A stretch of 64,000 nt of DNA, from assembly GCA_024734495.1 (NCBI GenBank), contig JALMQS010000099.1, forward strand, positions 97,254,272-97,318,271, written 5' to 3'. The translations under genes were made by a program, and so were the position numbers. The notes under the pieces are model-generated. The model was not told the DNA's origin and did not search any database. It saw only the letters and a program-made list of their open reading frames with translations. The DNA comes from Forficula auricularia (lineage: Eukaryota; Arthropoda; Insecta; Dermaptera; Forficulidae). Numbering within the stretch: the stretch's first letter is position 1; every line of letters starts with the position of its first letter. Positions 34,170-44,010 of the stretch are shown here, piece by piece.

Positions 34170-34520
34170 ATGTGAGTCATGTGTTGGGTCGATTTAAATG
34201 TAGTCTGCTTTGACAGCCGATATATCACCGTCTGGCAGCCATTCGGGAGAGAGAGCGGCCCTCCCCTGATGACGTTTTAAACCACCCCCGCACCACAGTA
34301 AACCCACCCTGTCTCTCTGGAACACGGAACTGAGGTGCGGTGTGCAACACTAGCGAGAGAGATCCTTTAATTAGACACAACCACGTGGCTGTCAGGGACA
34401 GCTGAGGGCCACGTGACAGGGGGGGGTGGTCCCGAGACGAAAACAACCCCCAAGGCACGCGCGATCCGGGTCAAGGCACCCCTTCGATCATGTCAAAGAC
34501 AGAGGGACAGACACACATCG
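34170..34520. promoter_or_regulatory. GC-rich island with two CACGTG E-boxes
   Basis: CCACGTGG and GCCACGTGAC lie about 30 bases apart (34381-34419), separated by CTGTCAGGGACAGCTGAGGG, which also holds a CAGCTG E-box. Upstream are AACCACCCCCGCACCACAG (Gli/Zic- and Runt-like words) and GAGAGAGAG (GAGA-factor type). The 77- and 82-codon frames here have no domain. It is a plausible cis-regulatory module by motif density only. Confidence 0.35.
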
Positions 34521-35110
34521 GTCCAACAATCATATACCAAGGGCAAGCAAGCAACAATCACTCAGGAGGGTGTAATAAATCCACTCCAGACACATTTAAG
34601 GGGTCGCATTGAATTAGAAATAGTAGTTATTAAGAAAAGCAGATATATATGTAAGTATTAAGTCAGCTGGAAAATTAACTATTAACGTATACGATAAAGA
34701 AAATTTTTATATAAAAAACTCTTTAACCATGAATTTATATTTATATTACACATACATTATAGATGTTAATTTTATATTAAAATTACATTACAAGTATTGT
34801 TGATCACAACAACAAATAACACAATATAATTACAACGTTTCGATCGGTTTATTCTCACTTAATTTTCGTAAATACCCACCCAAACCTGTAATAAATTAAT
34901 TCACAAATACGTACAAGGTAAAAGCTTTAACCATAGGTATTATAATTTTATATATCGATCATTTGATACAACAGCAGCAAAATTCAAAAACTAATTTTTC
35001 AGGAGGGTTATTTCAAAGATTTCAAACTTGATACATTCGTTCTAAAATAAATTATAAGTATGTTTTATTGAAAGAATACAATTTAAAATAATAAGTTATT
35101 TTTTTACTTA
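34521..35110. other. no gene seen; one motif remnant
   Basis: At 34834-34853 CAACGTTTCGATCGGTTTAT is the inverted 3' half of the window-wide motif. The remainder is AT-rich. Confidence 0.35.
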
Positions 35111-35111
35111 G

Positions 35112-36126
35112 GGAAAGTGGTGTAGGTTTTAGGTGAAACATGATATTAATTAATAAAGTAAAGGGTGTGTAGTTTCACAGTGAATGAAATAAAACTCAAA
35201 GAGGTTTATACAAACTCAATATAGTTCGGATTATTAGTCCATCATCAGGAGTTTACAGCCCAAAACTAATAATAATTGAACGAGCGATAACAATTTTTAA
35301 CATCTACTCTCATCTAATTTATCTCTATTATGTTTTATTTTAATCTGTCTCTCTATATGTAATTTATGCTTATTTGTACATTGATATTTATAATTAATTT
35401 TGTGTTTATGACTTAAAATTTGTAATTTTATTTTCTAATTTAATTCTAGAAAATGTATATTTATACTTGTAATTAAAGGGTTTTTATTTATATTAATATT
35501 CATATTTACCTAGATTTTTATATTTATATATTTTTATATTAAAAAAAAAAATTGTAAAAAATTGTTTAAATTTTAATTTTATAGTTCTAAGCTGACCACC
35601 AGTGAGGAAAGAACACCAAGTTTTCAATATCCATATGATATTGAGTCCATGAAAAACATTTATAATTGAAGAAAGACTGATGATGAAGACCAAGTCTTCG
35701 AAACTATAGTCTCAAACAAATAAATAATATATATACAGATATATCATCTCGAGATATATATGTGTGTATGTTTATTTGCATCAAGCAGAGGACAGCCTCT
35801 TTGTTTCTCTTTGTGTTTAATTTTATTGATGTTTTTCTTGTGTTATATTGGTATGCATGATTTGAATGTTATATTTTGTTATATTGGTACTTATGATTTA
35901 TGTACAAATAAGCATAAATTACATATAGAGAAACAGATTAAAATAAAACATAATAGAGATAAATTAGATGAGATTAGATGTTAAAAATTGTGATCGCTCT
36001 TTCAATTATTATTAGTTTTAAGCTGTAAACTCTTGATGATGGACTAATAATCCGAGTTTGTATAAACCTCTTTGAGTTTTATTTCATTCACTGTGAAACC
36101 ACACACCCTTTACTTTATTAATTAAT
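35112..36126. mobile_element. 1-kb foldback (family C) enclosing a family A copy
   Basis: It opens with GTGGTGTAGGTTTTAGGTG and AAACATG. Arms 35145-35385 and 35895-36126 are inverse complements (AATAAAGTAAAGGGTGTGTA at the tips, TATGCTTATTTGTACAT innermost). Each arm holds the motif, inverted on the left (35225-35255): CTGATGA, T, GGA, loop CTAATAA, TCC, GAAC or GAGT. The 500-bp centre contains the best family A copy (about 35630-35815). Confidence 0.75.
35630..35815 (+). repeat. family A copy with the most complete hammerhead-like core
   Basis: At 35677-35711 the order is CTGATGA, T, GAAGAC, loop CAA, GTCTTC, GAAAC, TATA, GTC: a perfect six-pair stem between the two conserved boxes, then the C/TATA/G minimal third helix and a GTC. 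Next come TCAAACAAATAAAT, a TA-rich run and the family closing words GCATCAAGCAGAGGACAGCC. See findings. Confidence 0.6.
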
Positions 36127-36399
36127 AAGTTATTTTCTAACGAATGTATCAAGTTTGAATTAATCGTCCTGGAAAGTTGTTGAGTTAAGTTGGTATTGCA
36201 TCCCAGTTAAGATCTACATTTTTCTTACGGAACTTCAATATAATTTTGGATACTTGAATTCTAATATCAAATTGTTTGGTTGTCATGTATGTTCGTATGA
36301 CGTAATCACTAATATAGGCCATTTAGATCTATTATTTTTTTATTTGTGCGATTTATTAGGGTTTGACGATCTACTAGTTGGGCTGGAAATGTTTCTATC
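36127..36399. other. no gene seen
   Basis: Unique AT-rich sequence leading into the next island. Confidence 0.3.
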
Positions 36400-36950
36400 C
36401 TTTCGATAAATCTGCGACCCAGGATCTTCTTCCCTCCTCTACTCTTAGCTGTTTTTGGATTTCTTTCGCTCAACCGAGCAAGCGACGACGCCGACGACGA
36501 CTCCCTTAGATTTACATTTTCTATTTAGCATAAATTATTTTTATTCAACAACTTTTGAAACAATGAAGAAGCGAGAGTGAAGGATGATGTCTAGGCGGGA
36601 TGAGGGGATGATGGTTAACTATGGTGGTAGAACTCTATGCAGATTGCCGACCGGGTGGGGGATAACCAGAGCAGTCTGCGTTATTCCCGAAATAAACATT
36701 TTGAATATGCATTTCGAGACGCGCCTCTGGGATTAAGACAGGCGCTAAATGGAAATGCACCCTCCCCCATCCCCTGTACTTGACTTTCGACGTCAACCCT
36801 CTCTCTCTGTAGAGTCATAAACCACCCATTCTACCCGTTCGCCCGCAAAACGACCAACAATAGAATTAAATAGTTTACTGGGAGGTTTTGAATTGGAAGG
36901 ACCCGCCCGGCCGTTTTGAAATTCGCAAAAACAACAACCACCCCGAACAA
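36400..36950. promoter_or_regulatory. GC-richer island with homeodomain/POU words
   Basis: GACGACGCCGACGACGAC, GGATGAGGGGATGATGG, TTTTGAATATGCATTTCG (octamer-like ATGCATTT), CTGGGATTAAGACAGGCG (GGATTA core) and GTCATAAACCACCC words occur in evenly complex sequence without a coding frame. Confidence 0.3.
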
Positions 36951-37993
36951 CAACAACAAAACAACAAGTAGCTAGCTAAAATAAAATACAAAAAAAAAAC
37001 AACAACCTACGTGTTTTGTTTCTACTTTCGTTTATCCAATTTTCGATGAACTAAAAAAAACAGGGTTGTGGGTGTTTTAAGGGTGATTGCATGGAGGGTG
37101 GGATTGAACCAGGCGGGGGGTGCTGGTTGAAAATTTAAAATTCAAATCCCAATTAAATGCATAATAAAATAGAAAAGCCTGTTACGTATGCATTCATTTT
37201 AGAATCGGAAGATAATTTATCTGATTTAATTAAAAAGCAGCCTGTAGTCTTATCAAACGGGGACACATCCCAGTTACACACACACACACGCATAGAGATA
37301 CACATACAACAACCCATTCAACTACAAATTAATCCACATATTTTATATATATTGGTGATGCATATTTATATGTAATCTATTATAAAGCTGCAATAAATAA
37401 AACTTTTATTAATTGTATTTATTTTTTAATTAGGATAACGTTTATTTATTTACATGTTTAGAGATAGATAAAGCGATATGATTGTTAATTTTTGAATATA
37501 TGATATTTGAATTCGCGTTATTGGTTTTGGAATCAAAAAAAGATTTTTATTTTTTTTTGCATGTACATATTCTCTAGAAAATTCTTTAAAATTTAGCTTT
37601 TTGTCGAATAAATACTAACGAAATTTTATTGGAAATTGATGTAGCTATTTGAATTACTGTTTAAAGAGCTCAATTTTCACTTGAATTATTACTTTGTAAG
37701 TAATTATTATAAATGGTTTTATTTGAAACTCATTTTTTTGCAAGTATTCTCTCATTTGAGTTTCAATTTTCAAATATTAATTTAAGATTAAAGATTTTCA
37801 AATATTAATTGAAGATTAAATATAGTAAAGATTTGAGCATCTTATTTTTGAAAATAGTTGGAATGTTTTTTCAAAAATGAGCTCGGGTTCAGATTAACAA
37901 ATCAATTTTAAACGAAAAAGAATTTAATTTTTAGGACAGATTCTAAGATTTTAATAGAAATATTATTAAATTGCGATATCAGAGGGGATTCAT
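36951..37993. other. no gene seen
   Basis: (AAC)n-like sequence lies at about 36930-37010. A 28-bp duplication (GATTTTCAAATATTAATT followed by AAGATTAAA) lies at 37770-37825. A 72-codon frame at 37157 has no domain. Confidence 0.4.
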
Positions 37994-38100
37994 CCCCCCA
38001 GGAGTCGAACCTGAGAACTAACATGCTTTCCGGGCAGTCAGCTCACACCCTCGTGACTGCCCGGAAAGCATGTTAGTTCTCAGGTTCGACTCCTGGGGGG
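37994..38100. repeat. perfect 47-bp inverted repeat, tRNA-like, abutting the gap
   Basis: Bases 37994-38040 and 38054-38100 are exact inverse complements around a 13-base spacer. The arm contains GGTTCGACTCC (38083-38093), a match to the RNA polymerase III B box (T-arm). The sequence looks like a tRNA-derived SINE piece in two orientations. The right arm ends at the last base before the N run. Confidence 0.8.
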
Positions 38101-38200
38101 NNNNNNNNNNNNNNNNNNNNNNNNNNNNNNNNNNNNNNNNNNNNNNNNNNNNNNNNNNNNNNNNNNNNNNNNNNNNNNNNNNNNNNNNNNNNNNNNNNNN
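38101..38200. other. assembly gap (100 N)
   Basis: One hundred consecutive N, a conventional gap size, so the true length is unknown. It begins directly at the end of the 47-bp inverted repeat. Confidence 0.99.
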
Positions 38201-38726
38201 ATGAGTTTGATAGGGCAAGTTTTCAACAAAAATTGACTTTTAATTTCAGTAAGATCAATCAGTTTAAACTTGAATTATATTTTGAATAGGAAACTGTTTG
38301 GGAGAATATCTCGAGAGACTTTGCCAAGTGTATAAAGAAATTTTGATGAAAATTAACGTATTTGAATAAACATTTTACAGGGTAATTTTTAAATTTTATT
38401 TTTACTTTTGTAAGTACTAAATGGAAGTACATATTAGAATGATTTAATTTAGCGAGTTCATCAAACATTAATAAAATCGTTTTTTTTTAATACTTATTGG
38501 AAGTGGGTATGCGATAGATTTTATAGTAAGTGTTAAAGTTATCACCAAAATTAGGAATTTTGTGTTTTAAGAGCCCAAAAAAATAATTGTCTATACGTCT
38601 ATGATCACAAACTAGAGATTTGCGATCGTTTTCAAATGTAAAATACCTCGTCGGCGGCTTAGAGAAAACTGAGATAGCAAATGACAATTACAAGATTTTC
38701 AAACAAAGTAGAGTCGAGCTAACTAC
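38201..38726. other. no gene seen
   Basis: AT-rich. Two minus-strand frames of 66-69 codons have no recognisable domain. Confidence 0.4.
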
Positions 38727-38869
38727 TAAGGGCCGGTTGTATGTCGCAAAGTAAATGCCAGGAAGTGTCAGTGCCTGTCATCTGATTGGCCATCCCAGTC
38801 CCTCCATTTACCATCTACCCTGTGTTAGTGGTAAAAAGCATTTACTTTGCGACATACAACCGGCCCTTA
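38727..38869. mobile_element. 143-bp MITE with perfect 32-bp terminal inverted repeats
   Basis: TAAGGGCCGGTTGTATG followed by TCGCAAAGTAAATGC (38727-38758) is exactly inverted at 38838-38869. The interior is 79 bp of GC-balanced sequence without a frame. GGGCCGGTT-type ends are common in insect MITEs. The target duplication is ambiguous (flanks ACTAC and GACTC), so the superfamily is left open. The perfect arms suggest recent activity. Confidence 0.85.
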
Positions 38870-40179
38870 GACTCACAATTCCAAAATATTAACCAAAATA
38901 TATTTCAAAACAGAATAAAATGTAATTATAGATTAATTAATTACAAGAAACAATAATTGTAAATAAAGTACTTGTAAAATTATATTTGGCGAACTTTAGT
39001 GAAGAATGTTGGGTTTTTAGTAACTACCATTAAACTCATTTTAGTCTTCAGGGTATGTGAACGTTTTTATAAAGTAAATGGTGAGACAATATTTTTTCTT
39101 ATTTTAAGATCGTGATTATTAATTCAGTAAATTTATTTTGATTACCTACATATTTGTATTTATTGGTCTAGTAATTTATAAGATTCTTCAGAAATTCAAA
39201 ATACAAGAGAAATTTCGAAAGGATCGCTTAAATTTCTTCTAATGGAATATGTTTTGTGTTTAGAGTTAAAAAGATTTATTAGAACAAATTAATAAACTGC
39301 CTTGTCGAGTTGACAATGGTACTAAGTACCTAATATACGTAGCATTGAGCGGATTGAGATGTTACAGCATGTAAGTTTGTATGTTTAACACTTTTGTTGT
39401 CAATCCGATTTCATTGTTGGTAATTTTTTTGATACAGATTAAAGTGGGGACTAATTAGATGTATTATGGGTTTTCAAGATACATGAATACTGGAACTTTA
39501 AAACCGACTTAAAGAGTACTTTTACATACAACGAGAAATAATTGATTTTAATTAGATTACATATTGTAAAATTGGGTTTATCTAAAGAAGTGGACCTGCC
39601 AAAAAACATCATACCCCTCAAATCGCACCTTGGAGCAAAAATTATGTATTTACCAACAAAATTTTAATTCGAGTTTCATTGTTTAAAATATAAAACAAAT
39701 TTATAAGCCTTAGAACCCACATTAAATTTGAAATTTAAAATTATTGTAAAAATTATTATAATAGATATTACTAAGAGTATTGAAAAATTAAACATAATCT
39801 TAAATATTTGCGAGAATTAAAAGGACTATGTGAAATTGAATCAGAGATGTGTTAGTTTTTATTTGTTGCGACGTGTATGAGGTCAAGTGGATAATTTTGA
39901 GGGTTCAGAGATCACGAAAGAAGATTAATAGAATATGACATGCGTAAAAAAACAAAAAAGGCATCCGAATTATAACCGAAATTGGTGATTGCCGTGATCG
40001 TTGTTCGATGCTATCAACAGATGAATCAGTCAAAACATGATGGATTAAAGCACTAGCTACTATCCAATGTTCCTATTCTGTCAATAACCTGAAACCTTGA
40101 TTTCGCTTTCATTTACCAAATAAATAATTGAAGAAAATGAAGGTTGTTCTTAAAAGTGATGATATTTTCGAAAACCTGC
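38870..40179. other. no gene seen
   Basis: AT-rich unique sequence, nothing over 60 codons. Confidence 0.45.
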
Positions 40180-40960
40180 TAGTACCTACCAATCGCGCCT
40201 CCTATGCAAACGACAAACAGACAGCAACCTCCTGCAATAAATTCATTGGATTTGGAGTTGAGCTCCTCCACTGTCTTTTTCTGTCTCTTTTTCTCCTTCT
40301 AACGAGCTCCGATGTGTGGCCTGTGAATTGCATTCAGTCTTGTTAGACGATGCAGCAGCTGAAGAGAGAGAGCAAGAGGGAAAAAAAAGACAGAATCCCC
40401 CCTGTCTTCGTCCCTCCGAAGAGTCCCCGCTTTGTGCTCTATAAGGACCTCAGAACAAGTTGAGCGCAAGAAGAATAAAAAAACGAACAAGAAATGGCTA
40501 AAGAAAACGCTGCGGATGAAGGAAAGATGGAGTTTTATAGGAAAAGACGCCGCTGTTGGCGTAGCCGACGTCGCCGAAGACCAGGGGATATCGGTACAGA
40601 AGGGAAACGCAACGAAAAAGGGACCGGAGAGAGGAAACGCTCTGCTTCAAAGGGGGGTGCACCCTCGATATATATATATATAGTATATCGCCATTTCTTT
40701 TACTTCTAAGGAGAGTGGTTTCGTTGTCCTCGTCTTCGTCGTCGTCGTTTTTTTCCTTTTTCCCAACCAGGGGGGGCCCACGCAGCCAGAACAAGATCGA
40801 AAGAAAATGCCTCGTGAAGGGTATTAAGACATTTGATTTATAGGCACGTGTTATTATCGGATTTAAGGGAGCAGGATTAATTAACCGTCGAAAAAGGATT
40901 TTCTTTTTCGGGACCCGAACAAGAATTTAATAGAGAGACGTGGGATTAAGCAAATTGCCG
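40180..40960. promoter_or_regulatory. GC-richer island
   Basis: Purine-rich and CG-containing sequence (GTCGTCGTCG, GACGTCGCCGAAGACC). The right part (40840-40960) has GGCACGTGTTATTATCGG, GGATTAATTAACCG and a CGAAAAAGGATTTTCTTTTTCG-like palindrome (40889-40910). Frames of 71-98 codons on both strands overlap and have no domain. Confidence 0.25.
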
Positions 40961-41011
40961 ATTCCGAAAGAGATTATATCATCTGCTTGATGGAAATAAA
41001 ATATATACCAA

Positions 41012-41190
41012 ATATAAATGCAGTCGTACCTCGATAATTCGAACTCTTCAGCTGTTAACATGGGTAAATCGAAAAAATGCTGTGTATTTTGATACCTCGA
41101 TAACTCGAAATCGTAACAAGAGGAGGAGAGAACGTTTTATAATTCGAACTAGTCCATTTCCCCTATTTATAATTCGAATTTTTCCTAGCA
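41012..41190 (+). mobile_element. pogo/Tigger-like 5' end remnant
   Basis: CAGTCGTACCTCGATAATTC opens the segment. ATACCTCGATAACTCGAAAT, TTTTATAATTCGAACT and TTTATAATTCGAATTTTTCC follow. A CAGT start with repeated CTCGATAATTCGAA words fits the terminal region of pogo-type (Tc1/mariner superfamily) elements. No TA duplication or right end was found, so it is a fragment. Confidence 0.4.
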
Positions 41191-41335
41191 ATGTTTACTC
41201 CTCATTTTCCGCGTAATGTATGTATTTTTTTTTGTTCTTTTTTATCGTTTTCATTATTTTTACTTTTTTATTTGAGGCTATATATAAAATTTATTTTGAT
41301 TATTTATGTCCATCGATTAAATTAATAAGTTGTTG

Positions 41336-41780
41336 TAGGGAAATAAGGACAATAGCTTATGCAAATCATTGTTATTTCTTGCCAACGTTTCGTCAACCCT
41401 GTTGACCTCCTCAGGGCTGTAAAAAATGAAAGGCCTCTTATAACAATTTCAAATCAAAACAAACTTTGATCTCAAACCACCTCAATACATACAAAAACAA
41501 ATCAAACAAACACAAAAAACTCATTTTACATACCAAACAAATTAACTTCTTTCCATATTTGTCATTCTATCGATATAAGAATGAATATTATATGTAAAAT
41601 GAGTTTTTTGTGTGTGTTGATTTGTTTTTGTATGTATTGAGATGGTTTGTGATCAAAGTTTGTTTTGATTTGAAACATGTGCTAATTCATTTTTTAGAGC
41701 CCTGAGGAAGTCAACAAAGTTGACGAAACGTTGGCAAAAAATAAAAATTATTTGCTTAAGCTATTGTCCTTATTTCCCTA
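41336..41780. repeat. 445-bp foldback with two excellent motif copies
   Basis: Arms of about 200 bp run from TAGGGAAATAAGGACAATAG inward. The left motif (minus strand, 41381-41417) reads CTGAGGA, G, GTCAAC, AGG, GTTGAC, GAAAC, GTTGGC. The right motif (41701-41735) reads CTGAGGA, A, GTCAAC, AAA, GTTGAC, GAAAC, GTTGGC. The centre (41540-41590) is unrelated. A relative lies at 56222-56259. Confidence 0.8.
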
Positions 41781-42110
41781 ATAAAATTATTAAATTTTAA
41801 AATTTATGTAATTTCATACATATTTTCAAAAATATATAATAAAAACTCTTAATAATTTAAATTTTTTAATAATTCAACCGTTAAAGGGAACGCCTGCTGC
41901 TTAGACAACTGAAATGGCAGATCAGTTAAGGGTATTCCTACCCTGAAACAAAAGGCGCGTCGTGCACCGCAATTTTTTACTTATCAAAACGTCTGTATTT
42001 GGCTCGAAATATACAATATTTGTAAGAATCCTTTAATTATGGAATTTTATGCAAAAATATGGATTATAAAATTTATACTATAATATCCTAAATACATGAT
42101 TCGTATAGAT
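41781..42110. other. no gene seen
   Basis: AT-rich sequence with a short GC-balanced piece (41880-41960). Confidence 0.3.
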
Positions 42111-42288
42111 AATTGATCACCTGGGTCGTATGTGGGGATAAAAAAATATGTAATTGCATAAGTCTCTAGTTATAATTATCACTTCTTAGAAAAATGAATA
42201 TTGAGCATAAATGAAACCAAAATTGAGATTAAAAACAATTTTTTTGTGTTTAAAAAATATATTATATGTAGAATATTTTGGAATGAAA
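42111..42288 (+). repeat. left direct repeat bracketing palindrome copy 2
   Basis: ATCACCTGGGTCGTATGTGG, AATATGTAATTGCATAAGTC and TCTAGTTATAATTATCACTT recur at 42893-43066 in the same orientation, offset about 780 bp, with scattered differences. Confidence 0.75.
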
Positions 42289-42296
42289 ACACTGCT

Positions 42297-42882
42297 CGAC
42301 AAAAAATTTCTCCTAGTATTTTTTAAAACACGTTAGAGTTTTGAGATAGGTATTATCGGTCAAAATGACGAAAAAGGCCATTTTGACCCACTTTCGAGTC
42401 CCATTGGATATCAAACAGCAATATTTGAAATCAAAATATATTGTTGACGTAATAGAAAACAGCTTCCTCTTTGATTTTCAAATTACTACTTATTTTTAGC
42501 TCAATTATAACTCGAGTTATATCTAAAAAAAACTAAAACTACGTGGTTTTAAAGGATAATAAACATAGATAAAAACATAAGTTTTTAGTTTTTTAGTTAT
42601 AACTCGAGTTCTAATTGAGCTAAAAACAAGTAGTAATTTGGAAATCAAAGAGGAAGCTGTTTTCTATTACATCAACAAAATATTTTGATTTCAAATATTG
42701 CTGTTTAATATCCAATGAAACTCGAAAATAGGTCAAAATGGTCTTTTCGTCATTTTGACCGATAATATCTTAAGACTCTGACGTGTTGTAAAAAATCGGG
42801 AAATATTATGATAATCAGCGTAAAACTCTACAGGAATCCATTATTAGGTTTACGGGGAGAACTTTTTGTTTAATTTTTGTCG
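42297..42882. repeat. 586-bp palindrome, copy 2 (family F)
   Basis: The tips CGACAAAAAATTTCTCC and AACTTTTTGTTTAATTTTTG with TCG face each other. The arms carry the same blocks as 32975-33590 (CACGTTAGAGTTTTGAGATA, CGGTCAAAATGACGAAAAAG, AAAACAGCTTCCTCTTTGAT, TATAACTCGAGTT). The centres differ between the two copies. Non-coding. Confidence 0.85.
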
Positions 42883-42892
42883 AACAATCTGT

Positions 42893-43066
42893 ATTTGATC
42901 TCCTGGGTCGTATGTGGCGGTAAACAAAATATGTAATTGCATAGGTCTCTAGTTATAATTATCACTTCTCAGAGAAATGATTATTGAACATAAATGAAAT
43001 CGAAATTCAGATTAAGACAATTTTTTGTCTTTTATAAAATATATTATTATGTAGTTGGAATGATAA
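42893..43066 (+). repeat. right direct repeat bracketing palindrome copy 2
   Basis: This is the partner of 42111-42288 (CTCCTGGGTCGTATGTGG, AATATGTAATTGCATAGGTC). Either the palindrome sits inside a local tandem duplication or it is the middle of a larger unit with long direct ends. Confidence 0.75.
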
Positions 43067-44010
43067 TTGAAAATTTGATTATGATGAAATTAAATTAAAT
43101 TTTGATTTCAATTCTAGTGAAATTTTACTTAAAGGGTTGTTAATTGAAGATGAAATAATTGTCACTTACAGTATGTAGAGTGCGTGTGTATGTATTATTT
43201 TTTGTTGTTTCAGTAGTGGAAAAAATTGGCTCACCTGTAAACAAAAATAAGAGAAAAAAATAGATTATTTTAATTTCCTTATATGATTCATAATAAATAT
43301 AAATTTATTTATTTATCTATAAAATTTAATTATAATTTTTAATATTTGATTTATGAATAGTTTGTATATATATATAATAGTTATATGTTGAGGTATATGT
43401 ATATATATATATATATAGAAAAAGAGAGAAAAAAAACTTATCAAAAAGTAATTTATTTGATAGCGAAATATATATTTATTTATTTATTTTATTGTGTTTT
43501 TTATATAGAAATATGTTGACTTTCTAAAGTATAATAAATTACAGACATAATTTATTGGTCACCTTATTATTCTAATTATCAATCTGATAAGGACTATTGA
43601 TAAGGACGACAACGAATTGAAAGCGGATTTTCTAGTCACTTTAAAAATATATATATTTTAATTTCACTTATAAAAATATATGTGAAAGTATAGCGTTACT
43701 TTCCAGAGGTCTTCAAATTCTATAATAGCTAAAAGTAAACGATATCCTTAAAAAATAGAAATCAAATTTAGAAATAAATAAGAGTTTTTTGGTTCTCAGA
43801 ATACGAAAAATATCCAAAAATCTATTAGGCAAGGTTTTAAGTCTAAAAGTTCTCAGAGATGTGAACTATTGGAAACTTAAATCAACGTTTCGTCACATTG
43901 TTGAGATTTTTTCATGCTTCTCTTCAATAAAATTATAAATAAATCCATTAAGGAACAATATACAAATATGCAAAGTTAAATCTATTGCTCAATATTTGAT
44001 TTAATAATTA
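43067..44010. other. no gene; TA-rich runs
   Basis: TA dinucleotide runs lie at about 43365-43412. A minus-strand remnant of the window-wide motif (GACGAAACGTTGATTT) lies at about 43879-43895. No frame is of note. Confidence 0.4.

Noticed and set aside
42297..42882. Pair of genes mirrored on opposite arms of palindromes
   Set aside because: The small frames on the arms are mirror images created by the inverted repeat and are broken by stops between copies.
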